Positions 27,720 to 40,833 of a stretch of 64,000 bases of DNA are shown here, one piece after another. Position 1 is the first letter of the stretch. The number at the start of each line of letters is the position of its first letter. Source of the DNA: Brassica napus (lineage: Eukaryota; Streptophyta; Magnoliopsida; Brassicales; Brassicaceae); the NCBI RefSeq assembly GCF_020379485.1, contig NC_063450.1:49318681-49382680 (forward strand), in the 5' to 3' direction. A model generated the notes under the pieces. That model did no database searches. It was not told where the DNA came from and was given only the letters and a program-made list of their open reading frames with translations. A program made the translations under genes and the position numbers.

Positions 27720-28216
27720 GGGCAAATCTCCAAAATAGCACATTTCTAAGTTTATATCACAAAAATAGCACTCAAAAAATAAAATGACCAAAATAGCACT
27801 TTTCTAAGTTTATCCTTTGAAAATTTTAATTTTTTTATTTTTCAAAATTTGAAATCTTATCCCCAAAACCTCATTTCTCAACCCTAAACCCTAAACCCTA
27901 AACTCTAAACCCTAAACCCTAAACTCTAAACCCTAAACCCTAAACCCTAAACCCTAAACAATAAACCCTAAAATCTAAACCCTAAACACTAAAATCTAAA
28001 CCCTAAACCCTAAACCTTAAACCCTAAATTCTAAACCCTAAACCCTAAACTCTAAACCCTAAACCCTAAACCCTAAATCCTAAACCCCACCCTTTAACTC
28101 TAAATCCTAAGTTTGTGACTTTTGATAAAACATTAAGTGATATTTTTGTGACTTTTGACCTTGAGTGCTAGTTTGGGAACAAAAATTTGATTTAGTGCTA
28201 TTTTTGTCTTTTTCTC
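27720..28216. mobile_element. MULE-like non-autonomous element with telomere-type repeats
   Basis: Compared with the left duplicate, this 497-bp segment is an insertion flanked by the 9-bp duplication ATTAGTTAT (27711-27719 and 28217-28225). A 9-bp duplication is typical of Mutator-like elements. The ends are imperfect inverted repeats (GGGCAAATCTCCAAAATAGCAC against GAGAAAAAGACAAAAATAGCAC). It encodes nothing and contains a degenerate CCCTAAA array. Confidence 0.85.
27880..28090 (+). repeat. interstitial telomere-like (CCCTAAA)n array
   Basis: About 30 near-perfect CCCTAAA units (plant telomere motif) with variants such as ACTCTAAA and AATCTAAA. The array lies inside the MULE-like element, so it is transposon cargo, not a chromosome-end relic. 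Confidence 0.9.
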
Positions 28217-29574
28217 ATTAGTTATCATATATTTATGTTTCTATTACTTAATTTATTTTCTAAATATTTTAAATTAATGTGTTTGTTCAATTTAAATTTC
28301 AGAAATATTTTAATTTTTTAAGAAAATATTTATATATCTTAAAATATATTTACATACACATATTTTATATAGTCAAATAGATCTTTATTTTAGATTTCTA
28401 TATATATATTATATATATATTAATTATATGCACATAATATATATTAATGTAAACAAATCTATATTATTATTTGCAAAGTAAATTTTTTCAACGAAGCTCT
28501 CACGTTAAAAGTTAGAATGACTAATATTGTTTATGTTCTTAATGAATTTTTATATATAATTAAAAAAATTTATTAATAAAGTTAAACTTTAAAATAACAT
28601 ATCTTATATATTGTGTTGTTTTCTTAAAATAATATTTTTATTAAAAAATTTAAATTCAAATATAAAAAATTACAGTTAGATATTAATCAAAAAAAATTAT
28701 ATAAAGATGTTTTCTAAAATATTTTTAATATGTGAGTGTTTTTAAATTTTGACACAGTAGTAAACAAATATATTTTTTTTGTTTTCTAAACTGTTTTTAA
28801 TATGTGAGTGTTTTTAAATTTCGACACAATAATGAACAAATATATTTTAATGAAAAAAAAAATCATATATAAACTAAAAAAAATGTAAACACATTATATA
28901 TTTGGCTAACAAGGAAATTCGTTGGTATCTCTTGGAACATCAGCGATAAGAATAGAATGACATTGAGAAGATTAGAATGGTTTTATCTTACCAAAAAAAA
29001 AAAAAAAGATTCGAATGGTTTTACACGCAACAAATAAATAAAAAGTGCTCATTTTAAAAACAAAGAAAATGAAGAAGAAAAGTTATAGGAAATTTACGGT
29101 ATACTAGCTAGACGTGTTAGTTCTTAGTGTTCCACTTTCATGGCAGTGAAAACCAAATCTCTTTTGGGTGTTCACGTGTTGACACCAAACTTAGCTATGA
29201 ATTTGCATGCATGATATATATTTTAGAAAACTACCGAATGGATATGAACATATTTTTATATTGCTATTATATAAGTTGTTTGTAAATATTTTAAAAAACT
29301 TAATGTAAAATTATATTAAAACATTGTTTATAATGAACAAAAGAATGTTAAAAATCTGATAAGAGTAAATATGACGATTGTGTATAAATAAGTTTATAAG
29401 TTAATCAACAGAAACAGATAAACCTTTATACGCTTACGGCTTTTCTGGAAGACGGAATTTCGTATCTCTTGTAAGTTAATATTCGTTCTTCAAATATTTT
29501 ATTATAGTAAAATTTGTAATCACTTTGATCTGAGGAAACCCACTTTCAGACGTGCAGAGACATCATTACTAGTA

Positions 29575-29674
29575 TTTGTCAATAACAAGTGTTTTTTGTC
29601 AACTTGTTAATAACAAGTTTTTTTTTGTCAGTTTGTTAATGACAAGTTTTTTGTCAACTTGTTAATTACAAGTT
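29575..29674 (+). repeat. short tandem repeat with internal dyads upstream of the CORI3-like gene
   Basis: Three to four copies of a unit of about 33 bp containing TTGTCAACTTGTTAATAACAAG lie just upstream of the TATA box. CTTGTTAATAACAAG is itself near-palindromic. A promoter role is possible but not shown. Confidence 0.7.
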
Positions 29675-29708
29675 TGTAGAAAAATATGAAATATGTGGAA
29701 ACTTTTAC

Positions 29709-29716
29709 TATATAAA
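29709..29716 (+). promoter_or_regulatory. TATA box of the CORI3-like gene
   Basis: TATATAAA lies 77 bp before the ATG at 29794, followed by an A-rich leader, which places transcription start near 29740-29745. Confidence 0.65.
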
Positions 29717-29793
29717 CTCTCTCGTAGCGATGAGAGTAATTCACAACAAACAAAATCTAATCCAGAGTAAAGACACTAGACGCAAAAAAAAAT

Positions 29794-32132
29794 ATGGAAA
29801 ACAAGTGTTGCGGTGACTGGAACTTCAGCGGCAGCCATGCGGCCAGGGAAGCCTCAACTGCCCACCTAGGCTTTTACACCTCTAAAATCTTGGCTCAGTG
29901 CGATTTTGAGAAGACCATTTATCCTCCTCTAGGTGAACCCGCTTTGGCTCACGATGTGGCTGAAAATGCGGTTGTTCAAGCCGTCAAGAACGGCAGAGGA
30001 AACGCTTATGCTCCTAGTATAGGCCTTCCAGCGGCCAAACAGTAATATTTTCTTATATACGTAGATAGAGCAATAGAAGTATAGTTTATCATTTTTGGCC
30101 TTTTCTTTGTTTGAAAATAAACTGTCCCAATTTATGCCATTATCAGGGCCGTAGCAGAGTACCTAAACCGTGATCTTCCAAAGAAACTGGCACCAGAAGA
30201 TGTGTTTATGACCGTTGGGTGCAAACAAGCCATCGAGCTTGCGGTTGACCTCTTGGCTAAACCAAAAGCCAACGTCCTGATTCCGAGCCCTGGCTGGCCA
30301 TGGGAAGTAGCTCGATCCATCTACAAGAAACTTGAGATCCGCAAATATACGTTCCACCCCGAAAAGAACTTTGAGATCGACTTTGAAAGCGTCCGAAAGC
30401 ATGCGAATGAGAACACGTTTGCAATATTTATAATCAATCCTCACAATCCCAATGGGAACACCTACTCCAGAGATCATCTGGAGCAGGTAATTTACATATT
30501 GTCTAATTAACAGTATTCACCTATGGTCTACTCTTTTTGATTATGCCCACATTAATGAATCGTAGCTTGCTTACTTGGCCAAGGAACTCAAAATAATGGT
30601 GGTTTCTGACGAAGTTTTTCGATGGACTGTGTTTGGGAATAATCCCTTTGTTCCCATGGCGACTTTCTCGCATATTGTACCCGTGATGACACTTGGGTCC
30701 ATATCGAAGGGATGGTGTCTCCCCGGATGGCGAACTGGCTGGCTCGCCCTGCACGACCTAGATGGTGTCTTTAAATGCACCGAGGTCTGGTCCATTTTGT
30801 TCGATCTCACACTTTAAGAATATACATGATATGTAACATTATTATATATATTATATATACTATGTTTGCTATTAAGAGTTCAAAATGTTCTTCTTATTAC
30901 TTTTCTTGTCCTAATCTTGTTATATATGAACAGGTCGTGAGTGCTGCTAAAGAATTTCTTGGGATAACTTCTAAACCACCAACTGTTATCCAGGTACATG
31001 ACTTTCTAGTTTGAACAGTACTTCTTGTAACCAGATATAATAAAATATGTTATGGACCTTCTTTCAACTTATTACCAAATTTCATTTTGTTTATAATTGG
31101 TGAATTTTTCGATTTTATCATGCAGGAGGCTATTCCTACCATCTTGGACGAGACTCCTAAAAGTTTCTTCGATACTAGGCAAAGCTTTCTGAGACACAAA
31201 GCGGAATTGGCTTATTCTAGGCTTGATGACATACCTTCCCTTAAATGCGATTTTATACCTGAAGCATGCACCTTCCTATGGGTATTATATTTTTATCACG
31301 TTTCCTTAAGACTTAATTATAAACCTTTTTATTATTATTTATTTTGAAACCATTTTGTAAGTTTTTGAATCATTTCTTCTTGCAGACCAAACTGATTTTA
31401 CACAAGTTTGTAGACATTAAAGATGATGTAGACTTCTGTGAAAAGCTTGCTCGTGAAGAAAACCTTGTCGTTTTGCCAGGTATTAATCAACAGTCCCATG
31501 AATTTACCTACGATCAACGCGTAATGGCTTAGCATTGAAGACACAATATAAACTCGATCTAATTTTATTAAGAATCCACATCTAAAACATATATCTTAGT
31601 TTATTAGGAATCCCCTTCTAAAGGTTGAGAACGAAAGTATATGAAACTTATTATTGCATTTAAGCTCATATTATATCACTCAACTTGAACCGGAATTGAT
31701 CAGATCTTAAATTTGTATGATTGATCTGGTTCTATCCCTGATACCTACTCAACTCAACCATTGATGAGATTTTGCAGATAGTGACGTGTTACGAACCCCA
31801 CATAGGTCAAAATAAGTCGTTGGAAATCTATCAATTTTAACAGTTTGTAACACATATGTTGTGTTCGATTGGTTTTAGGGATTGCTTTTGGTGATCTGAG
31901 TGGCTGGGTGAGGCATTCTATCGACATGGATACTCTTACTTTGGACATAGCCTTTGATAGATTGACGGACTTCTGTGACCGCCACTCGGAATTGCCCATT
32001 CCACCCCCTTCGCCACCCCCTTCTCCACCCCCCTTTACACCCCACTTTCCGCCCTACTCTCCACCCCACCATCCACCCCACCATCCACTCCCCCTTCCGT
32101 CCCCCTTTCCTTCCCCCTTTCCATTTCCATAG
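29794..32132 (+). CDS. CORI3: CORI3-like PLP-dependent C-S lyase/aminotransferase with proline-rich C-terminal tail
   Basis: Seven exons join in frame to 456 residues: 29794-30041, 30147-30486, 30566-30784, 30934-30993, 31126-31281, 31386-31479 and 31879-32132. The family is class I aminotransferases of the tyrosine aminotransferase group. The closest relative I recognise is Arabidopsis CORI3/JR2 (cystine lyase, coronatine- and jasmonate-induced); cystine cleavage is inferred from that relative. Visible functional residues are Asn183 in NPHNPNG, Asp211 in SDEVF, the PLP Schiff-base Lys244 in GSISKGWCLPGWRTGW, and Arg384 in WVRHSI. The canonical domain ends near residue 409 (..FCDRHS). A 47-residue Pro/Ser/Phe/His tail follows, rich in PPPSPPPSPPPF-like runs and absent from the two upstream copies. 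No signal peptide is evident, so it is probably cytosolic. Confidence 0.93.
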
Positions 32133-34502
32133 GTGAAGCTTAATTCACGCAAAGACGTCAACTAAGTGGGTCAATGTGTATCTTGTCCTTAGTCTTTTAT
32201 CTATGCTAATAAATTGGTGCTCTGCTGATTTGAGATAAATTATGAGCACTTTTAGTATTTTGTTTTTGTGACATATATATAAAGTTTGTGTACTTATCAC
32301 CAATCGTGTGATCGATCGTTTCTCTTGGTATGATATTTTGATGTATTTCTACTTTTAAAAATAAAGTTAAGAAATTGAAATTTCCTTTCACTTCTGAATA
32401 ATATGGATTCTTATTTGAAAATTCTTTTTAAATATTATATATTTAATTTATGTCTCCAAATTCTGGCTTGAAAATTCCATTATAATACATTGAATATTAT
32501 TCTTTTAACTATTTCAAAATACATATGTAATGTTGTTTATTGCTCAAAATCATGTCGACTCAGATCGGACTGAAGCATTAGTTCCAAAAGCACTCCCTGA
32601 CCCGAAACAAACTGCCGGCGTAGATTGAGATTCTAAGAAACTTTAGTGGACACATAAGCATGTATCTAGAGTCTAGACTTTATATTCTTATTTTCAAGTT
32701 TATGCGTTGCGTATTGCGGTGAACTTTACGACAATCCCCTGTATATTAATGAAGGAACATTTGAAAAGATGTAATCTCAATTTTTTAATAATTAAAAAAT
32801 ACCAATTATTTATGTATCAATCAATTAGGTAGTTAATTAGTCTTATGTGTCAGCCTCATATTGAAATTGAAAAACATGTTGGTCTAATTCGATTTTTATA
32901 TCTCACTGAAAACATTTAATACCAACTATATGATATCATATCATATTAACTAAAGCAATGTGATTATTTATTATATATTATTTTCTTAAATAAAACCTAC
33001 GTAATTACCTAATGTGATTATGATATATATAGTAATTAATGATTTTAAATAATGAAGATTTTCTAATAATTTGTATGCTTTCTATCATTTTTGTTTAATT
33101 ATTTACTATTAAAATAAATTACACAATTACATTAATCATATATTAAAATTTTAGATTTTTTTTGTATATGTTGTATTTTGAATTTTTCAAAACGAGTATA
33201 AATTACTAAAACTGTTAAAAGTCTCACATAAATTTTTGTGATCAATGTTTAAATTTTTTTCTATAATAAGATACAATGATAATAAAATCATATAAATAAA
33301 TAATTTTATTTTAATAGGTGTTTATGTTGATATATATATATATATACTTCATTTCGTTTACATTTAGTTATATATCATATACGATAAATAAGATTGATTG
33401 TTTTGATTTATTTATTTTAAAATGATTGCGAATAAACAAGAGCGGTCATTTGATTTATATGTACAAGCCAATAACTGATTTCTTAGTTATTTAATATATA
33501 ATTATTATTTTATTATTTCATAATATGTAGAAAAATATAAAATAAGTATTTATTCTGCACAAGGCGTAGATCTTAACCTAAGTATGTATCTCTTTAATAA
33601 TTTTGAATCTTAAACATTTTCTAAATCTCAGGCCAAAATAAAAGAAAGAAATGAAAATAAACTTAAATATCAATATTTATATCGAGCAATAACCAAAATA
33701 ACACAAAAGGAGAAAAATATCGAAGATAGATAGGATTGACACGTGAACGTAAACTTCTTATAAGCATAATTAAATTTTAAATTTCTAAATCATGATATAA
33801 AACCGATCTGGCATAGTTTCATTGTAACCAAATAGTAGGCATGAGATTTTTCAGCCTAAACGTTAGGTTTTTATGCGATAAATAATTTTTTGACGTAAAA
33901 TATTTTAAAAAATGAGATTAGTTCATTAGTAAACAATTATGTAATTAACAAAAAAAGTTTTAAAAAATTGTTTAAGAGTCAAATATATTAATTCGATCAA
34001 TAATATAAAATTTTTTCCATATGTTATTTCTTAAATAATTTTCATATAAATTTACCATGCGCAAGAGCAGATCTTATCCTAGTTTAGTTTAATCGTCATT
34101 ACTGAAATTGGATTATGCTTGATTATTTTAATTTGAATTCATCTATTTTTTTTTTCTTTTTCTTTTTTGTTTCTTTAGTTTTCCACTTTAAGACATAGAA
34201 ATCCTACATGCATCTCTTGCTTGAATTATTAACGAAAATTACATTATTTATAGTACTAGACGATATCGCACCTGTTTGATGTTCTTACGATGGCATATAT
34301 TGTTATTTTTGGTAGTCTGGTTACTCTAACCTCATGAAGATACTCTTTGATGAGCCTCCAAAATTTGTATGCTTTCGTTTTACTTAGTTTCCATCAAGCG
34401 TGTCCAAGTATGCTTTGTATGAATTTCGTTAACCATTGTTCTTCATGCTATCACTCAATCACTTGATTGCATTACTGTTATATCAGATTTAGCGTTTATA
34501 CT
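32133..34502. other. intergenic, AT-rich, Helitron-type 3' ends
   Basis: No gene. Two Helitron-like 3' signals in plus orientation are seen: CTGCACAAGGCGTAG..CCTAAG at 33557-33580 and TGCGCAAGAGCA..CCTAG at 34058-34082. I could not pair them with 5' ends. A (TA)n tract lies at 33331-33348. Confidence 0.4.
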
Positions 34503-34800
34503 TTTTTTTTTTTTTGGTAACTTCTTTTATTTCTTTTAAACTGAAAAAAGCTACAAACTTAACGCGTCACAAGGCGCCCACACTCGGGAAAATACTCGAA
34601 AAAACTTTAACTATATACACAAACCTGCCAATTTACTCCAAAAAATAATGAAGAAGAATTCGCTCGGACATCTTAACAAACTGCGAAGGGACTGAGGACA
34701 ATGGAGCCTCTTATGTGCTCAATTCGTCTTTCATTTGCAGCAAGGTAATTCACTTTTTGGTCTTTCTGAAGTCTCCCTAAGCCGAAAACAAAGAAAAAAC
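34503..34800 (-). other. possible retroposon remnant with poly-T (minus-strand poly-A) end
   Basis: A run of 14 T at about 34503-34516 is followed by GGTAACTTCTTTTATTTC and a stretch less AT-rich than its surroundings. That arrangement would fit the 3' tail of a minus-strand LINE or SINE. No coding motif is readable. Confidence 0.3.
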
Positions 34801-35436
34801 AAAATGTTTGGTTTGAGCATTCGGTATAGTATTGATTCTAGTTTATTTGTGATCAATAATACTTTGGATTGGGCCAACGTGAAAACTAGTAATGGGCTTG
34901 ATTATTTATAGGTAATGTTCATCATTTGTACTCTCCCTCTTTTGATATTCTAGAAGTGACAAGCCTACCTAGAACTGTTTCCTGACTAATAACTTGTTCA
35001 CAATGTATACAACAGTGTTTATCATATACAAACTACATCATATATAAATTTAAAACAAATATTTTGTCGTTCGGCAGTGAGAAAGAACGTGACTCATGTA
35101 CGAATGGCTGAATCTTTCTCCACGGGATCTTACAAACATCTTGACTCACCCGGGCGACACCTACACACTACCCAATTTACTTAGCGCTTAAACCTCGGCC
35201 ACGTCAACCTCCCCCGATGACGGGAGCCGTTAACTCTGACGGCGTCACATGTCGGTTCCTTAATGAAATGTGTCGGCTTGGCTCAAGTTAAGTAACGACG
35301 AACAAATCGAACGGCTCAGATCATAAACAAAATTTAAACGGACATGATTGATTTTGAATATTCTTTCTTGCCTTCACCTTTATATACTCTCTCTTCTGAA
35401 GCTTTAAGATCTGTGTGAAATCGAATCGGAGAAGAG
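34801..35436 (+). promoter_or_regulatory. upstream region of RTNLB1
   Basis: The last 350 bases are less AT-rich and contain CCACGTCA-type ACGT elements (35198-35206). A TATA box, TTTATATA, lies at 35379-35386, about 50 bp upstream of the ATG at 35437. Confidence 0.5.
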
Positions 35437-36625
35437 ATGACGGACGAACACAAACACAAACACGACGAACCTGTAACCGCTTCGGAGCCAGCTGTTGAGG
35501 TTGTGGAGAGGGAATCGCTGATGGACAAGATCTCGGAGAAGCTCCACCACGGTGGCGATTCTTCGTCGTCAGATGACGACGACAAGAATAAGTCTTCCGA
35601 CTCTTCGTCTTCAATGAAATCGAAAGTTTACCGCTTGTTCGGAAGGGAGAAGCCTGTCCACAAGGTCCTCGGCGGTGGAAAACGTACGGTTTTTGCTCCG
35701 ATCTGGTTTTGCTTTCGTGTGATTTGGTATTTGAATTGGTGTGATTTGGATCTGGGTTTGGTTAAAGGTCTAGTTTTGTGTATAAAGTTCCATGCTTTCT
35801 AATGTTTTGATATGCAGCGGCGGATATATTCATGTGGAAGAACAAGAAGATGTCTGGTGGTGTACTCGGCGGTGCTACAGCCGCTTGGGTTCTCTTTGAG
35901 TTGATGGAGTACCACCTTCTCACACTCCTCTGCCACGTCATGATTGTTGTGCTCGCTGTGTTGTTTCTCTGGTCTAATGCCACCATGTTTATCAACAAGT
36001 GAGTTTGATTATTAGATTTGGTGTTTAGTCTCTTCTCGGTTGTTAATGATTTTGAGTTTTTTTTTTTTTTTTTTTTTTGGTTAGGTCTCCACCGAAGATT
36101 CCTGAAGTTCATATCCCTGAGGAGCCTATTCTCCAGCTTGCGTCTGGGCTTAGGGTTGAAATCAATAGAGGCTTCTCTTCTCTTCGTGAGATTGCATCTG
36201 GAAGGGATCTTAAGAAGTTTCTTACTGTAAGTTCGATCTCTTTTTGGGAAGTTGTGTGCTTTGGATGTTTGTCCTGATGATATTTCAACGTTTTGATTGA
36301 GTTAAGGCTATTGCTGGCTTGTGGGTTGTGTCGATCTTGGGTGGCTGGTTCAATTTCTTGACATTGGCATACATAGGTAAATGCTTTCATCTTTCATAAC
36401 GTGTAGTAGTCCTTACCTTCTCCTGATGACTAAACCTTTTTCCCTCCTGCAACAGCTCTTGTGCTGCTCTTCACGGTTCCTCTTGCCTACGACAAGTTCG
36501 AGGACAAAGTCGACCCGTTAGGTGAGAAAGCAATGATAGAGATCAAGAAGCAGTATGCAGTGTTGGACGAGAAGGTGTTGAGCAAGATCCCATTGGGCCC
36601 GTTGAAGAACAAGAAGAAAGATTAG
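35437..36625 (+). CDS. RTNLB1: reticulon-like protein B1 (RTNLB1/BTI1 type)
   Basis: Five exons, 35437-35683, 35818-35998, 36085-36226, 36307-36376 and 36456-36625, join to 269 residues; the Arabidopsis protein is about 275. The N-terminal 80 residues are hydrophilic and acidic/Ser-rich ([24 protein letters not shown]). The reticulon homology domain follows, with two long hydrophobic hairpins (about residues 95-140 and 190-225) that insert in the ER membrane, separated by a charged loop of about 55 residues. The C-terminus is lysine-rich (..KNKKKD). Reticulons curve ER tubules; RTNLB1 in Arabidopsis also interacts with Agrobacterium VirB2 and affects FLS2 traffic. The start is the first Met after the leader and matches the family. 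No defects are seen. Confidence 0.95.
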
Positions 36626-36763
36626 GTTTTTACGAAAATGGTAATTCGTCGATAGCAAAAAAAGAACACGGTGTTGTGAAATGGTGTCGAAGCTATGTGT
36701 TAGATCTTTTAATATGTTATTTGGTTTTTGTCATTGTTGGTGAAGAGATGATACAGTTAGTGT

Positions 36764-36764
<1 letters not shown>

Positions 36765-36812
<48 letters not shown>
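36765..36812 (+). repeat. (CT)n microsatellite in the 3' flank of RTNLB1
   Basis: An uninterrupted CT dinucleotide run of about 24 units lies 140 bp after the stop codon, probably in the 3' UTR. Confidence 0.9.
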
Positions 36813-36816
<4 letters not shown>

Positions 36817-37049
36817 AACTTAAGAATTTCAAGATATTTAAATTTTCAACTTTTCAGTCTCGTGCTTTAAGATTGTTAATTTCGTTTGATGCAAGTCAAA
36901 AAAGCTGTTTCCTCATCTTTGTAAGAAGCCTTGGGCGTTTGTACAGTATCTTATAAAATGCAATGAAACTTCCGGTCTTTAATAAGGAAGATTTATACTT
37001 AACATACTAATCTACTACATTTACCTGTAAAATGAAGTATTCCACAACA

Positions 37050-37133
37050 GTCAGGGTGGCCGAGTGGTCTAAGGCGCCAGACTCAAGTTCTGGTCCTCGT
37101 GAGAGGGCGTGGGTTCAAATCCCACTTCTGACA
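37050..37133 (+). tRNA. tRNA-Leu (anticodon CAA)
   Basis: All arms are readable. The acceptor GTCAGGG pairs with TTCTGAC, with discriminator A at 37133. The D-arm is of TGGCCGAGTGG type (box A). The anticodon stem is CCAGA/TCTGG with loop CTCAAGT, giving anticodon CAA at 37084-37086. A long variable arm (GTCCTCGTGAGAGGGC) is typical of class II tRNA-Leu. The T-arm GGGTTCAAATCCC supplies box B. There is no intron. The T-run TTCTTTTCGTTTTT just downstream can serve as pol III terminator. Confidence 0.97.
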
Positions 37134-37736
37134 ATTCTTTTCGTTTTTATATCTTTATTTTTTAGTTCATTCATTTGTGTTGTTTACTTACTTACAGTTA
37201 GCTTTTTCTACATTTGTATGGGAATTACTACAGCTACGATCACCGATTTTGTTTACAACCTAAACCAAGTCAAAACTTGACAAAAACCAAGATGAATCCG
37301 TGTAAACAATACTTCGGCTTGGTGGTGTCTTAGTCCTCCGTAGAACGCAAATAAACCAATCATTTTACACTACCACCAAGGCACCAGGCCATCAATGTGG
37401 CTGTCTGAGTGGATTATAAACCCCAAATAAGGTTTAGGATTATAATGCTAAGTTGGATTTTGAAATTAACACTTATAATCAAATGATGGACCTGCAAGTA
37501 TAATCTCACATGAGACAAACCTGCAAGTGACTTTTTTTATAATCAAATGTCGTGGTGATAAAAGAAGATATTGCAAGAGAAAATAAACATCATTGTAACA
37601 AAACAAACAAAGCTAAGATAAAGTAAAGAGAGAAGCAAAGCAAACAAAGGATACATCAAAAGATCTCTCGTCAGAGAAACATAAAGAGAAAGAGATTTGT
37701 TGTAGTTATCATTACCCTCTCTAAACTTCCTTCGTT
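37134..37736. other. intergenic between tRNA-Leu and CPK3
   Basis: No gene is seen. The last 130 bases are probably the CPK3 3' UTR. In Arabidopsis the potassium transporter TRH1 (At4g23640) lies between RTNLB1 and CPK3; no trace of it is readable here. Confidence 0.5.
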
Positions 37737-40245
<2,509 letters not shown>

Positions 40246-40833
40246 TGCCGAACGAACTTTGTTTTTCTCTGAGTCAATAAAGTCAACTGAGAGGCAAAAG
40301 ATCCGATGGTCCGAAGATGAACACGGGAAGATGGAGACTACGTGGCGTGTTTTTATTGGCGTTTAGCTGGAGCAATTAAAACCGCGTATTTTTGGAAAAA
40401 AAAATATATTATAAAACGACAAATTATTTTCCCACTGGAGTATAAACTTTAAGTGAATGAATGAGAAAAGGTAAAATCTTCTATTTATGTATACTTTTAC
40501 GATAATTCAATCTTTTGCAATTTGAGATTGAAAATAAAATAAAATTATTACTAGGTTTTAATCCTCTAATTACAAATAACCGTATGATAACTATTTTATA
40601 AAAGCCTCTACACTGTCTAGAAGGTTTACTCAGTCAACAATTTGGACCAAGACATGAATCACAAAACAACAGTTCTTATTAACAGAAGAGAAGAGTCAAA
40701 AGTTTCAGCTTATCTGACTGACAATCAGCTTCCTTGAGTTTTCGGATCCTGAAGGCATGGGTTTACTCTGTACTCTCAGAACAGCTTCATGGAGCATTCA
40801 TCAACAGAGAGAGAGAGAGAGAGAGAGAGATCT
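40246..40833. other. intergenic between CPK3 5' end and PPT1 3' end
   Basis: It holds the CPK3 leader and promoter at 40246-40400 (no clear TATA box), an AT-rich spacer, and the probable PPT1 3' UTR with a (GA)n microsatellite at 40806-40831. Confidence 0.5.

Larger units (their letters stand above)
26885..29375 (+). repeat. right copy of the 2-kb direct duplication
   Basis: It matches 16535-18521 almost base for base, except for a 497-bp insertion with 9-bp target duplication at 27711-28225 and small indels. It ends at ..AAATATGAC, the same point where the left copy meets the CACTA terminus, and here continues into GATTGTGTATAAATAAG, the natural upstream flank of the CORI3-like gene. Confidence 0.9.

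Noticed and set aside
27880..28090. Chromosome-end or fusion-point telomere tract
   Set aside because: The CCCTAAA array is bounded by a 9-bp target duplication and absent from the paralogous copy, so it is transposon cargo.
27880..28090. CRISPR-like array
   Set aside because: Short direct repeats without unique spacers, in a plant nuclear context; they are telomere-type units.
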